A stretch of 40,312 bases of DNA from Gammaproteobacteria bacterium (GCA_028870635.1 JAGWPE010000251.1:1-40312); one strand, 5' to 3'. Shown: positions 10,462-18,449, counted from the stretch's first letter. The notes: a model not told the origin generated them from the sequence alone. Program-made: numbers and translations.

Positions 10462-10547
10462 TCCTGGAGCCGTTGCAAGTGCGTATGTACACCGCCCGGC
10501 TCGCGCCTACCATTTTCCCGACTCAAAACCACTTCGAGGACTGACAG

Positions 10548-10952
10548 ATGAACGCCAGACGAATCCTGCAAAAGTTTGCTCCGATCGCTCTCGCCGCCGG
10601 GTTGTGCTTCACGGGCCCGGCCCTTGCGGATGAGCTGCCGACGATCACGATCGGAGCCGCCGTTACGACGAAGACCACGATCGGCCACTCCTCCTCCGGC
10701 ATTCCCATGGAGCAGGTGACCATCACACATCGAGTCAGCTATGCCGATCTCGATCTTGCAACGCAAGCGGGCGCCGCGGAGCTGCAGCGCCGCGTGAAGG
10801 AGACGGCCCGCGCAGCCTGCAAGCAGCTCGATGAGCTCTATCCGCTGGAAGTGAAGAACGCGTCGGAGTGCACGAAGATGTCCGTGGCGCAGGCATCCAC
10901 CCAGGTCGAGAAGGCGATCGCGGCATCCAGGAGAGAGGCGAAAGCCCAGTGA
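10548..10952 (+). CDS. UrcA family secreted protein
   Basis: A small exported protein of 134 residues. The signal peptide appears to end at ALA (about 27). The mature region has the UrcA pattern: VSYADLDLATQAGAAELQRRV followed by an alpha-helical segment with two cysteines (Cys91 and Cys108) likely to form a disulfide. UrcA proteins are common in alpha- and gammaproteobacteria of the Caulobacter, Sphingomonas and Steroidobacter type and have no established function. GAGGA precedes the ATG with suitable spacing. It stands alone on the plus strand, divergent from the DUF4136 operon, and ends at a strong hairpin. Confidence 0.88.
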   Translation: MNARRILQKFAPIALAAGLCFTGPALADELPTITIGAAVTTKTTIGHSSSGIPMEQVTITHRVSYADLDLATQAGAAELQRRVKETARAACKQLDELYPLEVKNASECTKMSVAQASTQVEKAIAASRREAKAQ

Positions 10953-10978
10953 CCCGCAAGGGGCCGCGTGCGGACGAG

Positions 10979-11011
10979 GCGCTGCGCTTCTCCTGAGGGG
11001 AAGCGCAGCGC
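10979..11011. terminator. Bidirectional hairpin terminator
   Basis: A 15-base-pair stem (arms 10979-10993 and 10997-11011, one G-T pair) closes on a three-base loop TGA. It sits 27 bases after the UrcA stop and 31 bases beyond the stop of the convergent gene ending at 11042. No clear T tract follows on either strand, so efficiency is uncertain, but position and stem strength fit a shared terminator. Confidence 0.65.
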
Positions 11012-11041
11012 GGGGGACGGAGGCGGCGGATCGTCGCCCGC

Positions 11042-11977
11042 TCAGCCGGGCGGCCGCTGATTCTGGCGGTGCTCGTTCCCCCTCTGCCCGTGCGGCTGCC
11101 TTTGATCGCCCTGCTGCTGCCCCGGCGGACGCCCGGAGTTGTCACGCTCTTCACGCTGCCGCGGAGGTTGGGCGGCGGGCCGCCGGCTCACATCGGGCCT
11201 GGGCTGCCCGCTGCGGGCGGGCGGCCGATTGAAGCCCGGCTGCTGTATCGCGCGCTGCTGCTCCGCGCCGGGCGGCGTTCGATGAGCTTGCGGCGGCGCT
11301 TCGGGACGGCGCTGCTGCGGAGCGGGCCGGCCGGGCTGAGGCGCGAGGCGCTGCCCCATCTGTGGCGCCGGCAACCGAGAGCGGTCCCTCGGCTCGCGGG
11401 GCGAATACCGATAATAGCGATTCTCGAGCGTCCGCTGACGATCGACATCGGGATAGCGGCCGCGCGGATACTGGCGCTGAAATCCAGGCAGCGGCGCACG
11501 CGGCGGCACCGCGGCACGATTCCAGCGATCCCAACCCGGACGACGTTGCTCCCAGGCATGCCCCCAGTGCTCGCCCCAGCGGGGCGGGCCTTCCCGGCTC
11601 CAATGGAGAAAGTACGGAGGCGGACGCCGGTAGTAGCGGATCGGCACCCGCAGTAAGAAGTCGGGAACGAGCTCGGGCTCCACGAGGTACCAGGGCCCGT
11701 CGTACCAGGAGCTGTAATACCAGCTGTCGCCGGCATAGGTCCAATAGAGTCCATCGTAGAAGAAGAGATTCACGCCCAGCTGCGGGGCGTAATAGACGGG
11801 GTATCCGGGTATGGGAACGAGCTGCGGGTACGAGGGGACGTTGATCCCGATGCTCAAGCCGGGCACCGCGATACCGACACCCACCCGAACCTGACCGATC
11901 GCAGCCGTGTTGGTGCCGAGGAGGACGCAGACCGCGAGTAAGGTCCACAAATGACGCTTGCCGCTTCGCTCGAGCAT
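11042..11977 (-). CDS. Secreted protein with aromatic core and Pro/Gln/Arg-rich tail, unknown function
   Basis: A 311-residue exported protein. A signal peptide (about 1-28) is followed by a conserved-looking domain at about 40-165 rich in Tyr, Trp and Pro (VPSYPQLVPIPGYPVYY, then YYSSWYDGPWYLVEP, then RWGEHWGHAWEQRRPGW). The tail from about 175 is low-complexity Gln, Pro, Arg and Gly with no predicted fold. Similar proteins with the same aromatic core occur as hypothetical envelope proteins in proteobacteria; no function is assigned. ATG 11977 is preceded by GGGCGGG; the frame is open up to 12046, but that extension lacks a signal peptide. It has its own upstream region with a motif copy at 12052. 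Confidence 0.8.
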   Translation of the reverse strand: MLERSGKRHLWTLLAVCVLLGTNTAAIGQVRVGVGIAVPGLSIGINVPSYPQLVPIPGYPVYYAPQLGVNLFFYDGLYWTYAGDSWYYSSWYDGPWYLVEPELVPDFLLRVPIRYYRRPPPYFLHWSREGPPRWGEHWGHAWEQRRPGWDRWNRAAVPPRAPLPGFQRQYPRGRYPDVDRQRTLENRYYRYSPREPRDRSRLPAPQMGQRLAPQPGRPAPQQRRPEAPPQAHRTPPGAEQQRAIQQPGFNRPPARSGQPRPDVSRRPAAQPPRQREERDNSGRPPGQQQGDQRQPHGQRGNEHRQNQRPPG

Positions 11978-12051
11978 ATGATCCCGCCCTTTCGCCGACA
12001 CGCCGCTCGGAATGAGCGCGCGAATGGTCGCACTCGGGCGGCGCACCCGGC

Positions 12052-12068
12052 ATCCGAAGATCTACCTA
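12052..12068 (+). promoter_or_regulatory. Putative regulator site, copy of the recurring 17-base motif
   Basis: ATCCGAAGATCTACCTA lies 75 bases upstream of the minus-strand start at 11977. It matches the copy at 2047-2063 at 15 of 17 bases and contains AGATCT. A weaker look-alike (about 12088-12106) overlaps the end of the peroxidase gene. Called by eye. Confidence 0.42.
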
Positions 12069-12101
12069 CCGCACGATGTCCGGCGTCTTTCGGCGATCCT
12101 C

Positions 12102-13148
12102 CTACCGAGCAAGCAGGTTTCCCGGCGTGGGCGGCAGGCGCGGCATGGTCTGCTTGGGGAACGGCCCGGTCAGCGACTGGAGGAAGGCCGTGATGTCGCC
12201 GACCTGCTGTGCTGTCAGCGTGCGGTTGAGCTGCGCCGAGGCCATGACCCGGACCGCTTCCGGCAGCGACTTGACCGAGCCGTTGTGCATGTATGGCGCC
12301 GTGTAGGCGAGATTGCGCAGACCCGGAACCCGCCAGAGGTTCCTGTCGGCCGGATTGTGCGTCGCCTCGTATCGTCCCGAATCCTTCATGAGGTCGTACT
12401 TGGCCACGTACGGGCTCTGCGGGTAGACGGGGAATTTCATGAAGAACCCCTGGCTGGTGGGCAGCGCGGGACCGCTGAGGTTCGGGCCCTGGTGACAGCT
12501 CGCGCAGCCCACCGCCGCGAAAGTGCTCATCCCCCGAACCTGCTGCGCCGTGAGCGCAGTGTGATCGCCCTCGACGTACCGGTCATAGGCGCTGCCCGGC
12601 GTGATGAGCGTGCGCTCATAGGCGGCAATCGCCTTCGCGGCATTGTCCATCGTCACCACATCCCCCGAGCCGAAGGCCTGCTCGAAGTAAGGGCGGTAGC
12701 CCGGAATGCGCTGAATCCGGTAGATGACCTCGGTCAACCCCTTCATGCCCATCTCGATCGGATTCACCGGCGGCCCCTTCGCCTGATCCTCCAAAGTGGC
12801 CGCCCTGCCGTCCCAGAACTGCACGGAAAGGAATGCCGCATTGAACACCGTCGGAGCGTTCCGCCCTCCCCGCTGCGCCTCGACACCGATGGATACCGGC
12901 CGGTGATCATCGCCACCCTCCATGACGTTGTGGCACGAGAAGCACGAGACAGTGCCCGTCGAGGAAAAGCGCGGATCGAAGAACAGCATCTTTCCGAGAC
13001 GGACTTTCGCCTGCGTGGTCGGATTGTCGGCCGGAGCGGGCGCGGCGGACGGCAGCGACTGCCACTGGACGGCACCCTGAGCCCCGGCCGCACCGCTGAG
13101 GAGTGTGCCGGCGACCAGGATCGCCATACGCGTACGGAGAACGTTCAT
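12102..13148 (-). CDS. Dihaem cytochrome c peroxidase family protein (MauG/Ccp-like)
   Basis: A periplasmic dihaem protein of 348 residues. A signal peptide (about 1-24) is followed by two c-type haem motifs, CFSCH at 69-73 and CASCH at 215-219. Conserved surroundings are LGKMLFFDPRFSSTGTVSCFSCH, GRNAPTVFNAAF, a WDGRA segment and RVPGLRNLAYTAPYMHNG near the C-terminus, where a Met can ligate haem. Family members reduce hydrogen peroxide to water with electrons from small cytochromes, or oxidise protein side chains (MauG). ATG 13148 has an AGAGGG site eight bases upstream; an ATG ten codons earlier gives a less plausible signal peptide. It follows the LOG gene on the same strand after 105 bases holding a hairpin, so it may be transcribed separately. 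Confidence 0.9.
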   Translation of the reverse strand: MNVLRTRMAILVAGTLLSGAAGAQGAVQWQSLPSAAPAPADNPTTQAKVRLGKMLFFDPRFSSTGTVSCFSCHNVMEGGDDHRPVSIGVEAQRGGRNAPTVFNAAFLSVQFWDGRAATLEDQAKGPPVNPIEMGMKGLTEVIYRIQRIPGYRPYFEQAFGSGDVVTMDNAAKAIAAYERTLITPGSAYDRYVEGDHTALTAQQVRGMSTFAAVGCASCHQGPNLSGPALPTSQGFFMKFPVYPQSPYVAKYDLMKDSGRYEATHNPADRNLWRVPGLRNLAYTAPYMHNGSVKSLPEAVRVMASAQLNRTLTAQQVGDITAFLQSLTGPFPKQTMPRLPPTPGNLLAR

Positions 13149-13186
13149 GACTGATGCCCTCTCATGATCGGCACTCACGGGAGCGG

Positions 13187-13244
13187 CTGATTTCCCGCTC
13201 GGTTCGCGAGAGTTCTACTCCCGCCGCCGGGAAGCGGAAATCAG
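13187..13244 (-). terminator. Large inverted repeat between LOG and peroxidase genes
   Basis: Arms at 13187-13199 and 13233-13244 pair as a 12-base stem with one bulged base, enclosing about 33 bases. It begins 10 bases after the LOG stop on the minus strand, which suits a terminator or transcript-processing hairpin. There is no T tract, so it could also be a leader structure of the peroxidase mRNA. Confidence 0.35.
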
Positions 13245-13253
13245 GGCTGATAC

Positions 13254-14027
13254 CTAGGGGTTGCGCGCAGGATGATGCGAGTGAGCGAACGCCGGCGAGA
13301 CTGCGACAGGCTCGGCCGCGAGCCGTTCCTTGAGGATCTGCAAGGCCGCCGCGGGCTCGTCCGCGAACTGGAAAAGATCCAGATCGCCGGCATCGATCAT
13401 GCCGTGGCGGGCCAGCGCCTCGAAGTTGAGGATCTCCCGCCAATAGGTCGAGCCGTAAAGAATGACCGGAATGTCGCGCGAGAGCTTGCGCGTCTGGGCG
13501 AGTGTCAGGATCTCCGTCACCTCATCGAGGGTGCCGAATCCGCCCGGAAAAGCGATCAGCGCCCTGGCGAGGTGCGCGAACCAGAGCTTGCGCATGAAGA
13601 AGTAGTGGAATTCGAAGAGCAGATCGTGGGTCACATAAGGGTTGCGGCGCTGCTCGCGCGGCAGGCTGACATTGAGGCCGATGGTCTTGCCTCCAGCCTC
13701 CGAGGCACCCCGGTTGGCAGCTTCCATGATGCCGGCTCCCCCGCCTGAGCAGATGACGTAACGATGCGCGTGGGACGGCAGCGACTTCGACCACTCGGTG
13801 ACGAGCCGCGCGAGCTCGCGCGCCTCCTCGTAGTAGCGCCCCAGCGGGTCGTCCATTCTGAGGCGCGCCGAGCCGAAGAATACGATCGTGTCATGCACGC
13901 CCGTCCGCCGGAAGCGCTCGAGCGGCTCGAGATACTCCGCCAGGATTCGCAGGGGCCGCGCCTCCTCACTCTCGAGGAACGACGGCTGCTCGTACGCAGG
14001 CCGTGGATGCGAGGGGTCATCGAGCAT
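13254..14027 (-). CDS. LOG-family (TIGR00730-type) nucleotide-binding protein
   Basis: A 257-residue Rossmann-fold protein of the lysine decarboxylase-like/LOG family. SGGGAGIMEAANRGA (about 94-108) and PGGFGTLDE (161-169) are the phosphate-binding and catalytic signatures shared with cytokinin-riboside 5'-monophosphate phosphoribohydrolases. The FFGSAR segment near 50-55 and the longer N-terminus fit the bacterial long subgroup rather than plant-type LOG. In bacteria these enzymes hydrolyse nucleoside monophosphates such as AMP (PpnN type) or remain uncharacterised. Its start is only six bases after the cydX stop, so it looks like the last gene of the cyd operon, an unusual partner. The ATG at 14027 has no strong Shine-Dalgarno, consistent with coupling. 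Confidence 0.88.
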   Translation of the reverse strand: MLDDPSHPRPAYEQPSFLESEEARPLRILAEYLEPLERFRRTGVHDTIVFFGSARLRMDDPLGRYYEEARELARLVTEWSKSLPSHAHRYVICSGGGAGIMEAANRGASEAGGKTIGLNVSLPREQRRNPYVTHDLLFEFHYFFMRKLWFAHLARALIAFPGGFGTLDEVTEILTLAQTRKLSRDIPVILYGSTYWREILNFEALARHGMIDAGDLDLFQFADEPAAALQILKERLAAEPVAVSPAFAHSHHPARNP

Positions 14028-14033
14028 TGGCTG

Positions 14034-14153
14034 TCAGGCAACGTCCTGGCGCTGTCCCGTCTTCTGCTGCTCGCGCATCTCGTACCACATGGCATTGAGC
14101 ACGCCGAAGGCGAGCGCGAGTCCGGTGCCGAGGACCCAACTGAAGTACCACAT
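14034..14153 (-). CDS. cydX: Cytochrome bd small subunit CydX
   Basis: A 39-residue single-helix protein beginning MWYFSWVLGTGLALAFG, closely resembling the E. coli CydX start (MWYFAWILG). It continues into NAMWYE and a charged tail. CydX binds CydA and stabilises the haem groups of the bd oxidase. Start ATG 14153 is preferred because GGGG lies nine bases upstream and because the family normally begins at MWYF; ATG 14162 (adding Met-Ser-Thr) is the alternative. It lies 23 bases after cydB and just before the LOG gene. It is short enough to be missed by automated calling. Confidence 0.88.
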   Translation of the reverse strand: MWYFSWVLGTGLALAFGVLNAMWYEMREQQKTGQRQDVA

Positions 14154-14176
14154 GGTGCTCATCCCCTTCGCAAGGA

Positions 14177-15313
14177 TCAGTAGAAACCCGCATGCCGCCG
14201 GATCTCCTCCAGCGTCACACGACCCTTCAATACCCGGAAAACCCAGACCGTGTAGCCGAGCACGATGGGGAGGAAGACCGCCACCGCGACCAGCATGATC
14301 GAGAGCGTGCGGGCGCTGCTCGAGGCATCCCAGATCGTCAGCCCCTGGGAGGGCTCCGTCGAGGAGGGCATCAGGAACGGGAACAAGCCGATGCCCGCGG
14401 TCAGGATGACACCTGCCTGAGTAAGGCAGCTCGTGATGAATGCGGCGCCGTGGCGGCGGGCACCGACCAGATTCCACGTGAGCAGCGCCGCCCCGACGGC
14501 CAGCAGCGGCGCGAGCCAGAGGATGGGATGCTGCCGGTAGTGATCGAGCCAGCCGCCGGGCAACAGGACGACGAGCTTGTGCAGGGGATCCGACGGACCG
14601 TCCGGATTCGCCCCCGAGACGATCCGCTGCCCCTCGAGCACGCGGGCCACCCACAGGCCCGCGGTGAGGAAGCTCGAGAGAAAAATCGCCACCGCCGCCC
14701 TGCCGACCGCGGCGGCCCGCGAGGCCATGGGCTCGCCCACTTTCAACGCCGCGTACGCCGCACCGTGCGCCACCAGCATCGACAGGCTCACTACCCCGGC
14801 AAGCAGCGCGAAGGGCCGCAGAAGTCCGAAGAATCCGCCGGTGAACACCGGCCGCGCGAGCGCATCGAAGTGGAACGGGAGTCCGAGGAAGAGATTCCCC
14901 ATGGCGACGCCGAAGAGCAGCGCCGGCACCGCGCCGCCGACGAACAGCATCCAGTCCCATGCCTCCCGCCAGCGCCGATCGGCGAGCCGGTTGCGGAACG
15001 TGAAGCCCACGGGACGCAGAATGAGGGATACCAACAGCAGCAGCATCGCCAGATAGAGCCCGGAGAACGACGCCGCATAGAGCAGCGGCCAGGCGGCGAA
15101 TACCGCCCCGCCGGCGAGAATGAACCAGACCTGGTTCCCGTCCCAGACGGGCTCGATCGAGCCGAGCAGCGCCCTGCGCTCCTCATCCGTTCGCCCGATG
15201 AAGCGGAAGATCGCGCCGACTCCGAGATCGAAGCCGTCCATCACCGCGAATCCCACGAGGAGCGTGCCGAGGATCAGCCACCAGATGAAGCGCAAGGTTG
15301 CATAATCGAGCAT
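14177..15313 (-). CDS. cydB: Cytochrome bd ubiquinol oxidase subunit II
   Basis: A 378-residue inner-membrane protein with about eight to nine helices. The N-terminus MLDYATLRFIWWLILGTLLVG followed by MDGFDLGVG holds the conserved acidic pair of CydB. PVWDGNQVWFI and RPVGFTFRNR further on are diagnostic. CydB pairs with CydA to form the quinol oxidase that reduces oxygen to water with high affinity and without pumping protons. GAGGA precedes ATG 15313, which lies four bases after the cydA stop. The length equals the E. coli protein. A typical C-terminus (RVTLEEIRRHAGFY) shows the gene is intact. Confidence 0.96.
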   Translation of the reverse strand: MLDYATLRFIWWLILGTLLVGFAVMDGFDLGVGAIFRFIGRTDEERRALLGSIEPVWDGNQVWFILAGGAVFAAWPLLYAASFSGLYLAMLLLLVSLILRPVGFTFRNRLADRRWREAWDWMLFVGGAVPALLFGVAMGNLFLGLPFHFDALARPVFTGGFFGLLRPFALLAGVVSLSMLVAHGAAYAALKVGEPMASRAAAVGRAAVAIFLSSFLTAGLWVARVLEGQRIVSGANPDGPSDPLHKLVVLLPGGWLDHYRQHPILWLAPLLAVGAALLTWNLVGARRHGAAFITSCLTQAGVILTAGIGLFPFLMPSSTEPSQGLTIWDASSSARTLSIMLVAVAVFLPIVLGYTVWVFRVLKGRVTLEEIRRHAGFY

Positions 15314-15317
15314 GGTT

Positions 15318-16946
15318 TCAGTCCTCGAGAGGCGGCTCGCCCGCTCGCCCGGCCGGCGGCGTCGTCGCGGCGGCCGGCCCGACCAGCGCTGCGGCAGGGC
15401 TCACCTCCAGGAGCGGCGGCCAGTAGCCGAGCCCGTCCGGGCCGCGCCGGATGGTGCGCACCATCAGGTAGACATCCACCACAGCCAGTGCCGAATAGAA
15501 GATGAGGAAGCCGGCGAGCGACAGCGCGATGTTGGACGCCGGCGTCACCGACACTCCGAGAAACGTCGGCAGCACCCCGTCGATCGACCAGGGCTGGCGG
15601 CCGTACTCCGCCACTACCCACCCGAGCTCCGCGGCGATCCAGGGCAGCGGCAGGCTGGCGACCGCGATCCTCAGGAACCGCCGGCTGCGCTCGAGACGAT
15701 GGCGCGTTGCCAGATAGAAGCCCGTTGCGAAGAGCGCGATGAGGAAGAAACCGAGCGCCACCATGATGCGGAAGCACCAGAAGAGCACCGGGACATCGGG
15801 CACGGTCGACCAGGCAGCCGCGTCGATCTGAGCGGAGGTCGCGGCGGCCGGATTGGCCGTATAGCGCAACAGCAGCAGTCCGTAACCCAGATCCGACTGA
15901 TGCTGCGCGAGCAGCGCCTTGGCGGCCGCATCCTGCGGATCGGCGCGCAGCCGCTCGAGCGCGGAATGGGCGATGACACCGCTCACGATGCGCGCGCGCG
16001 CGCGGGCGACCAGGTCCTCGATCCCCAGCACCGGCTCGTCCGTCGAGCGCGTGGCGATCAGCCCGAGCGCCCAGGGCACCATGATGGCTGCATGAGTAGT
16101 GCGATTTCTCACGTCAGGGAAGCCGAAGGCCGTGAATGCTGCCGGCGGGGGCTCCGTGCGCCACTCCGCTTCGATCGCCGCCACCTTCATCTTCTGGTTC
16201 TCGCTCGCGAGATAACCGGACTCATCGCCCAACACCACGACCGAGAGCGCGCAGGCGAGCCCGAAGCTCGCCGCCACGGCCATCGAACGCTTCGCGACCT
16301 CGACGTTGCGGCCGCGCAGCAGATACCAGGCGCTGATTGCGAGCACGAACACCGAGCCCACCACGTATCCGGCCGCCACGGTGTGCACGAATTTCGCCTG
16401 GGCGACGGGATTGAGGATGACCGTGGCGAACGAGGACAGCTCCATGCGCATGGTCTGGTAATTGAAGTGCGCACCGACCGGATTCTGCATCCAGCCGTTC
16501 GCGATGAGGATCCAGAGCGCCGAGAGGCTCGAGCCGAGCGCGGTGAGCGCCGTGACCACGAGGTGCCCCACCTTGGAAAGCCGGTCCCAGCCGAAGAAGA
16601 AGAGCCCGACGAAGGTCGACTCCAGGAAGAAGGCCATCAGGCCCTCGATCGCCAGCGGCGCGCCGAATATGTCGCCGACGTAATGCGAGTAGTAAGCCCA
16701 GTTGGTCCCGAACTGGAATTCCATCGTGATGCCCGTGGCCACGCCCATCGCGAAGTTGATGCCGAACAGCGTCCCCCAGAAGCGGGTCATGTGCTTCCAG
16801 ATCTCCCGGCCGGTCATGACGTACACCGACTCCATGATCACCAGGATCATGGAGAGGCCGATCGTCAGCGGGACGAAGAGAAAGTGATAGAGCGCCGTCA
16901 GCGCGAATTGCAGACGCGAAAGATCGACGACCGTGAGATCAGCCAC
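15318..16946 (-). CDS. cydA: Cytochrome bd ubiquinol oxidase subunit I
   Basis: A 542-residue inner-membrane subunit carrying haems b558, b595 and d. Visible ligands are His21 (haem b595/d side), His188 and Met395 (b558), and Glu447 in AEYGRQPW. The GRQPW motif is at 449-453 and the quinol-loop segment ENQKMKVAAIEAEW at about 249-262. Ligand spacing is that of E. coli CydA shifted by two residues, so the Q-loop is the long (L) type. The C-terminus is Ala/Pro-rich and longer than in E. coli. Start GTG 16946 has AGGAG seven bases upstream and overlaps the cydP stop by eight bases. The E. coli homologue is resistant to sulfide, relevant to the SQR cluster next door. Confidence 0.96.
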   Translation of the reverse strand: MADLTVVDLSRLQFALTALYHFLFVPLTIGLSMILVIMESVYVMTGREIWKHMTRFWGTLFGINFAMGVATGITMEFQFGTNWAYYSHYVGDIFGAPLAIEGLMAFFLESTFVGLFFFGWDRLSKVGHLVVTALTALGSSLSALWILIANGWMQNPVGAHFNYQTMRMELSSFATVILNPVAQAKFVHTVAAGYVVGSVFVLAISAWYLLRGRNVEVAKRSMAVAASFGLACALSVVVLGDESGYLASENQKMKVAAIEAEWRTEPPPAAFTAFGFPDVRNRTTHAAIMVPWALGLIATRSTDEPVLGIEDLVARARARIVSGVIAHSALERLRADPQDAAAKALLAQHQSDLGYGLLLLRYTANPAAATSAQIDAAAWSTVPDVPVLFWCFRIMVALGFFLIALFATGFYLATRHRLERSRRFLRIAVASLPLPWIAAELGWVVAEYGRQPWSIDGVLPTFLGVSVTPASNIALSLAGFLIFYSALAVVDVYLMVRTIRRGPDGLGYWPPLLEVSPAAALVGPAAATTPPAGRAGEPPLED

Positions 16947-17181
16947 GGGTCATCTCCTTCATGGAAGCTGCCGGCACGGATCGCGACGATGCGGGCGGCT
17001 GCACGATCCCGAGCTGGCGGCTCACGGAATTTCCGTCCGGAGGCGCCCGGTCGGCCGCGGAGAAGAACAACAGCCACAGCAGCGTCAGCGCCGCGAGCTT
17101 CAGGAGAAAGATCCAGAGGAGCTCCGCGCGCATGCGCCGCCGCCAGTCCCGGCGGTCACCGGCAAGGCTCGCGATCTTCAT
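16939..17181 (-). CDS. cydP: Small cytochrome bd-associated membrane protein CydP
   Basis: An 80-residue protein with one hydrophobic helix (about 21-41, LLWIFLLKLAALTLLWLLFF) after an Arg-rich N-terminus. It ends in a Pro/Ser-rich periplasmic tail. Helix sequence and position directly upstream of cydA fit the putative small subunit called CydP in gammaproteobacteria. Its stop overlaps the cydA start by eight bases. It is the first gene of cydP-cydA-cydB-cydX-LOG. A 68-base gap to the tauE stop upstream holds two copies of the recurring motif, so a separate cyd promoter is likely. The start codon is ATG without a strong Shine-Dalgarno. Confidence 0.8.
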   Translation of the reverse strand: MKIASLAGDRRDWRRRMRAELLWIFLLKLAALTLLWLLFFSAADRAPPDGNSVSRQLGIVQPPASSRSVPAASMKEMTRG

Positions 17182-17216
17182 GGCGGAGATTCTGCCGCGC
17201 GCGGCCCGACGGGCCG

Positions 17217-17257
17217 ATCGTGGGAACTACCTACTCGGAGCAGGTATATCTACGCGA
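17217..17257. promoter_or_regulatory. Facing pair of putative regulator sites upstream of cydPABX
   Basis: A plus-strand copy (17217-17233, ATCGTGGGAACTACCTA, weaker) faces a minus-strand copy (17241-17257, TCGCGTAGATATACCTG), so their CCTA ends form the near palindrome at 17228-17246. The pair lies about 36-76 bases upstream of the cydP start and runs into the last codons of tauE. A facing pair also occurs before the Cyc2-like gene. A -10-like TATACC is present on the minus strand, but no good -35 was seen. Confidence 0.42.
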
Positions 17258-18038
17258 AGTGGCCGAGCCCCCTGGCAATCACGTAGAGTCCCACGACCGC
17301 GACGACCATACTGAAGGTGACCGCCAACATGCGCTTGCGCTCCGCAAGCGCCTTCGCTGCCTCGATCCCCGCGTATCCGCCCGCGAGCCCGCCGACGATG
17401 AACAGTCCGGCGACACGCCATTCGACCAGTCCGGATGCCGCGTAACTCACCGCCGTCGTCGCCCCGAATGTGGCAACCGACACGAGCGAGGAGCCGATCG
17501 CATTCAGCAGCGGCATTGCGGTCGCCGATATCAGCCCCGGCACGATGAGAAAGCCGCCGCCGATCCCGAAGAACCCCGAGAGCGCACCTGCCGCCAGGCC
17601 GGTCCCGGCCAGTGGCGGCAGCAGGCGCGCAGCGGATACCCGCGTCAGCCGCACGTCAGGATCGTGTCCGTCCCGCCGGGGCCGCAGCATCAGAGCCGCA
17701 ACGGCGATCATCAGCACGCCGAATGCCGCGAGCAACGCCTGGCCATCGACCCGCTTGCCGATCTGCGCCCCGATGGCGGCCCCCGCCACTCCTGAGACCG
17801 CAAACACGAGCGCACACGGCCACTTCACCGTGCGCGCGCGCGCGTGCCCTCCAAGGTTGGCGAGCGCGCTCGCCGCCACTGCGACCGCGCTCGTGCCGAT
17901 GGCGGCATGAGGCGGTAGACCCACGACATACGCCATCAGCGGCACGGCCAGGATGGAGCCGCCGCCGCCGATGAGTCCGAGCGACAAACCCACCAGACTC
18001 CCGCAGAGAATGGAGAGGACGGCAGTCGCGGCGGTCAT
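17250..18038 (-). CDS. TauE/SafE family sulfite/sulfur-compound exporter
   Basis: A 262-residue polytopic protein with about eight helices and Gly-rich motifs at its N-terminus (GSLVGLSLGLIGGGGSILAVP) and middle (GALSGFFGIGGGFLIVPGL), the internal repeat typical of TauE/SafE. Members move sulfite, sulfoacetate, thiosulfate or other sulfur anions across the inner membrane, and a relative is part of the bigR sulfide-detoxification operon. GGGAG lies about six bases before ATG 18038. It follows the rhodanese gene by 24 bases, so both are probably cotranscribed from the AT-rich promoter at about 18510-18537. Sulfite or thiosulfate is the best guess for the substrate. Confidence 0.9.
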   Translation of the reverse strand: MTAATAVLSILCGSLVGLSLGLIGGGGSILAVPLMAYVVGLPPHAAIGTSAVAVAASALANLGGHARARTVKWPCALVFAVSGVAGAAIGAQIGKRVDGQALLAAFGVLMIAVAALMLRPRRDGHDPDVRLTRVSAARLLPPLAGTGLAAGALSGFFGIGGGFLIVPGLISATAMPLLNAIGSSLVSVATFGATTAVSYAASGLVEWRVAGLFIVGGLAGGYAGIEAAKALAERKRMLAVTFSMVVAVVGLYVIARGLGHFA

Positions 18039-18062
18039 CGCTTCTCCCGCCGAAATGACGAC

Positions 18063-18449
18063 TCAGAGATGGCGCTGATGCGGGCGGCCGGTACCGGCAT
18101 CCAGGCTGGTGAGCGGCAGTCCCGCCTCCTTCCATGCCTTGAGGCCCCCCGCGAGGTGGGACGCTTCGTGGCTGCCGCCATCGAGCACCCGCTGTGCAGC
18201 CATGGCCGAGCGCCGGCCGGTGCCGCACTGGAATATGATCCGCTTGGAGCCGTCGAGCGGCAGGCTCGCGGGGTCGAATCCCGAGAGCGGGAAGAGCAGC
18301 GCCCCGGGGATGCGCTCGGCCTCGAACTCCGGGGGCTCGCGCACATCGATCAGCACGGCCTGGTGGCTGCGAAGCAACGCGTGCACCTGCGCGGCGTCGA
18401 GCTCGTGCAGCACACCCCGGTTACGATGAAGGTGATGACTCTCGGACAT
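18063..18449 (-). CDS. Rhodanese-like sulfurtransferase
   Basis: A cytoplasmic single-domain rhodanese of 128 residues. VLIDVREPPEFEAERIPGA is the N-terminal signature, and the active-site loop is CGTGRRS with the persulfide-forming cysteine at 75. It ends with GGLKAWKEAGLPL and a short His-rich tail. Rhodaneses transfer sulfane sulfur from persulfides or thiosulfate to cyanide, glutathione, sulfite or protein thiols. In SQR gene clusters they usually handle the persulfide product. Start ATG 18449 has an AGGAG-type site about eight bases upstream; an in-frame ATG at 18488 lies within the operator and is unlikely. The gene heads a rhodanese-tauE unit under an AT-rich double operator. Confidence 0.92.
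   Translation of the reverse strand: MSESHHLHRNRGVLHELDAAQVHALLRSHQAVLIDVREPPEFEAERIPGALLFPLSGFDPASLPLDGSKRIIFQCGTGRRSAMAAQRVLDGGSHEASHLAGGLKAWKEAGLPLTSLDAGTGRPHQRHL

Noticed and set aside
10473-10510. A sigma-70 promoter starting with TTGCAA before the UrcA gene
   Set aside because: No acceptable -10 hexamer at 15-19 bases; not reported as a feature.
17228-17246. Near-perfect palindrome TACCTACTC-G-GAGCAGGTA considered as a tauE terminator
   Set aside because: The one-base centre makes it a poor RNA hairpin, there is no T tract, and it is better explained as the meeting ends of two facing regulator sites.
17228-17246. NarL heptamers (TACYYMT) in the cyd upstream region
   Set aside because: Both candidate heptamers miss required positions; the longer 17-base motif fits better.
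15312-17795. An 827-codon plus-strand frame opposite cydA/cydP/tauE
   Set aside because: Antisense to recognisable genes, charge-rich low-information sequence and no ribosome site.
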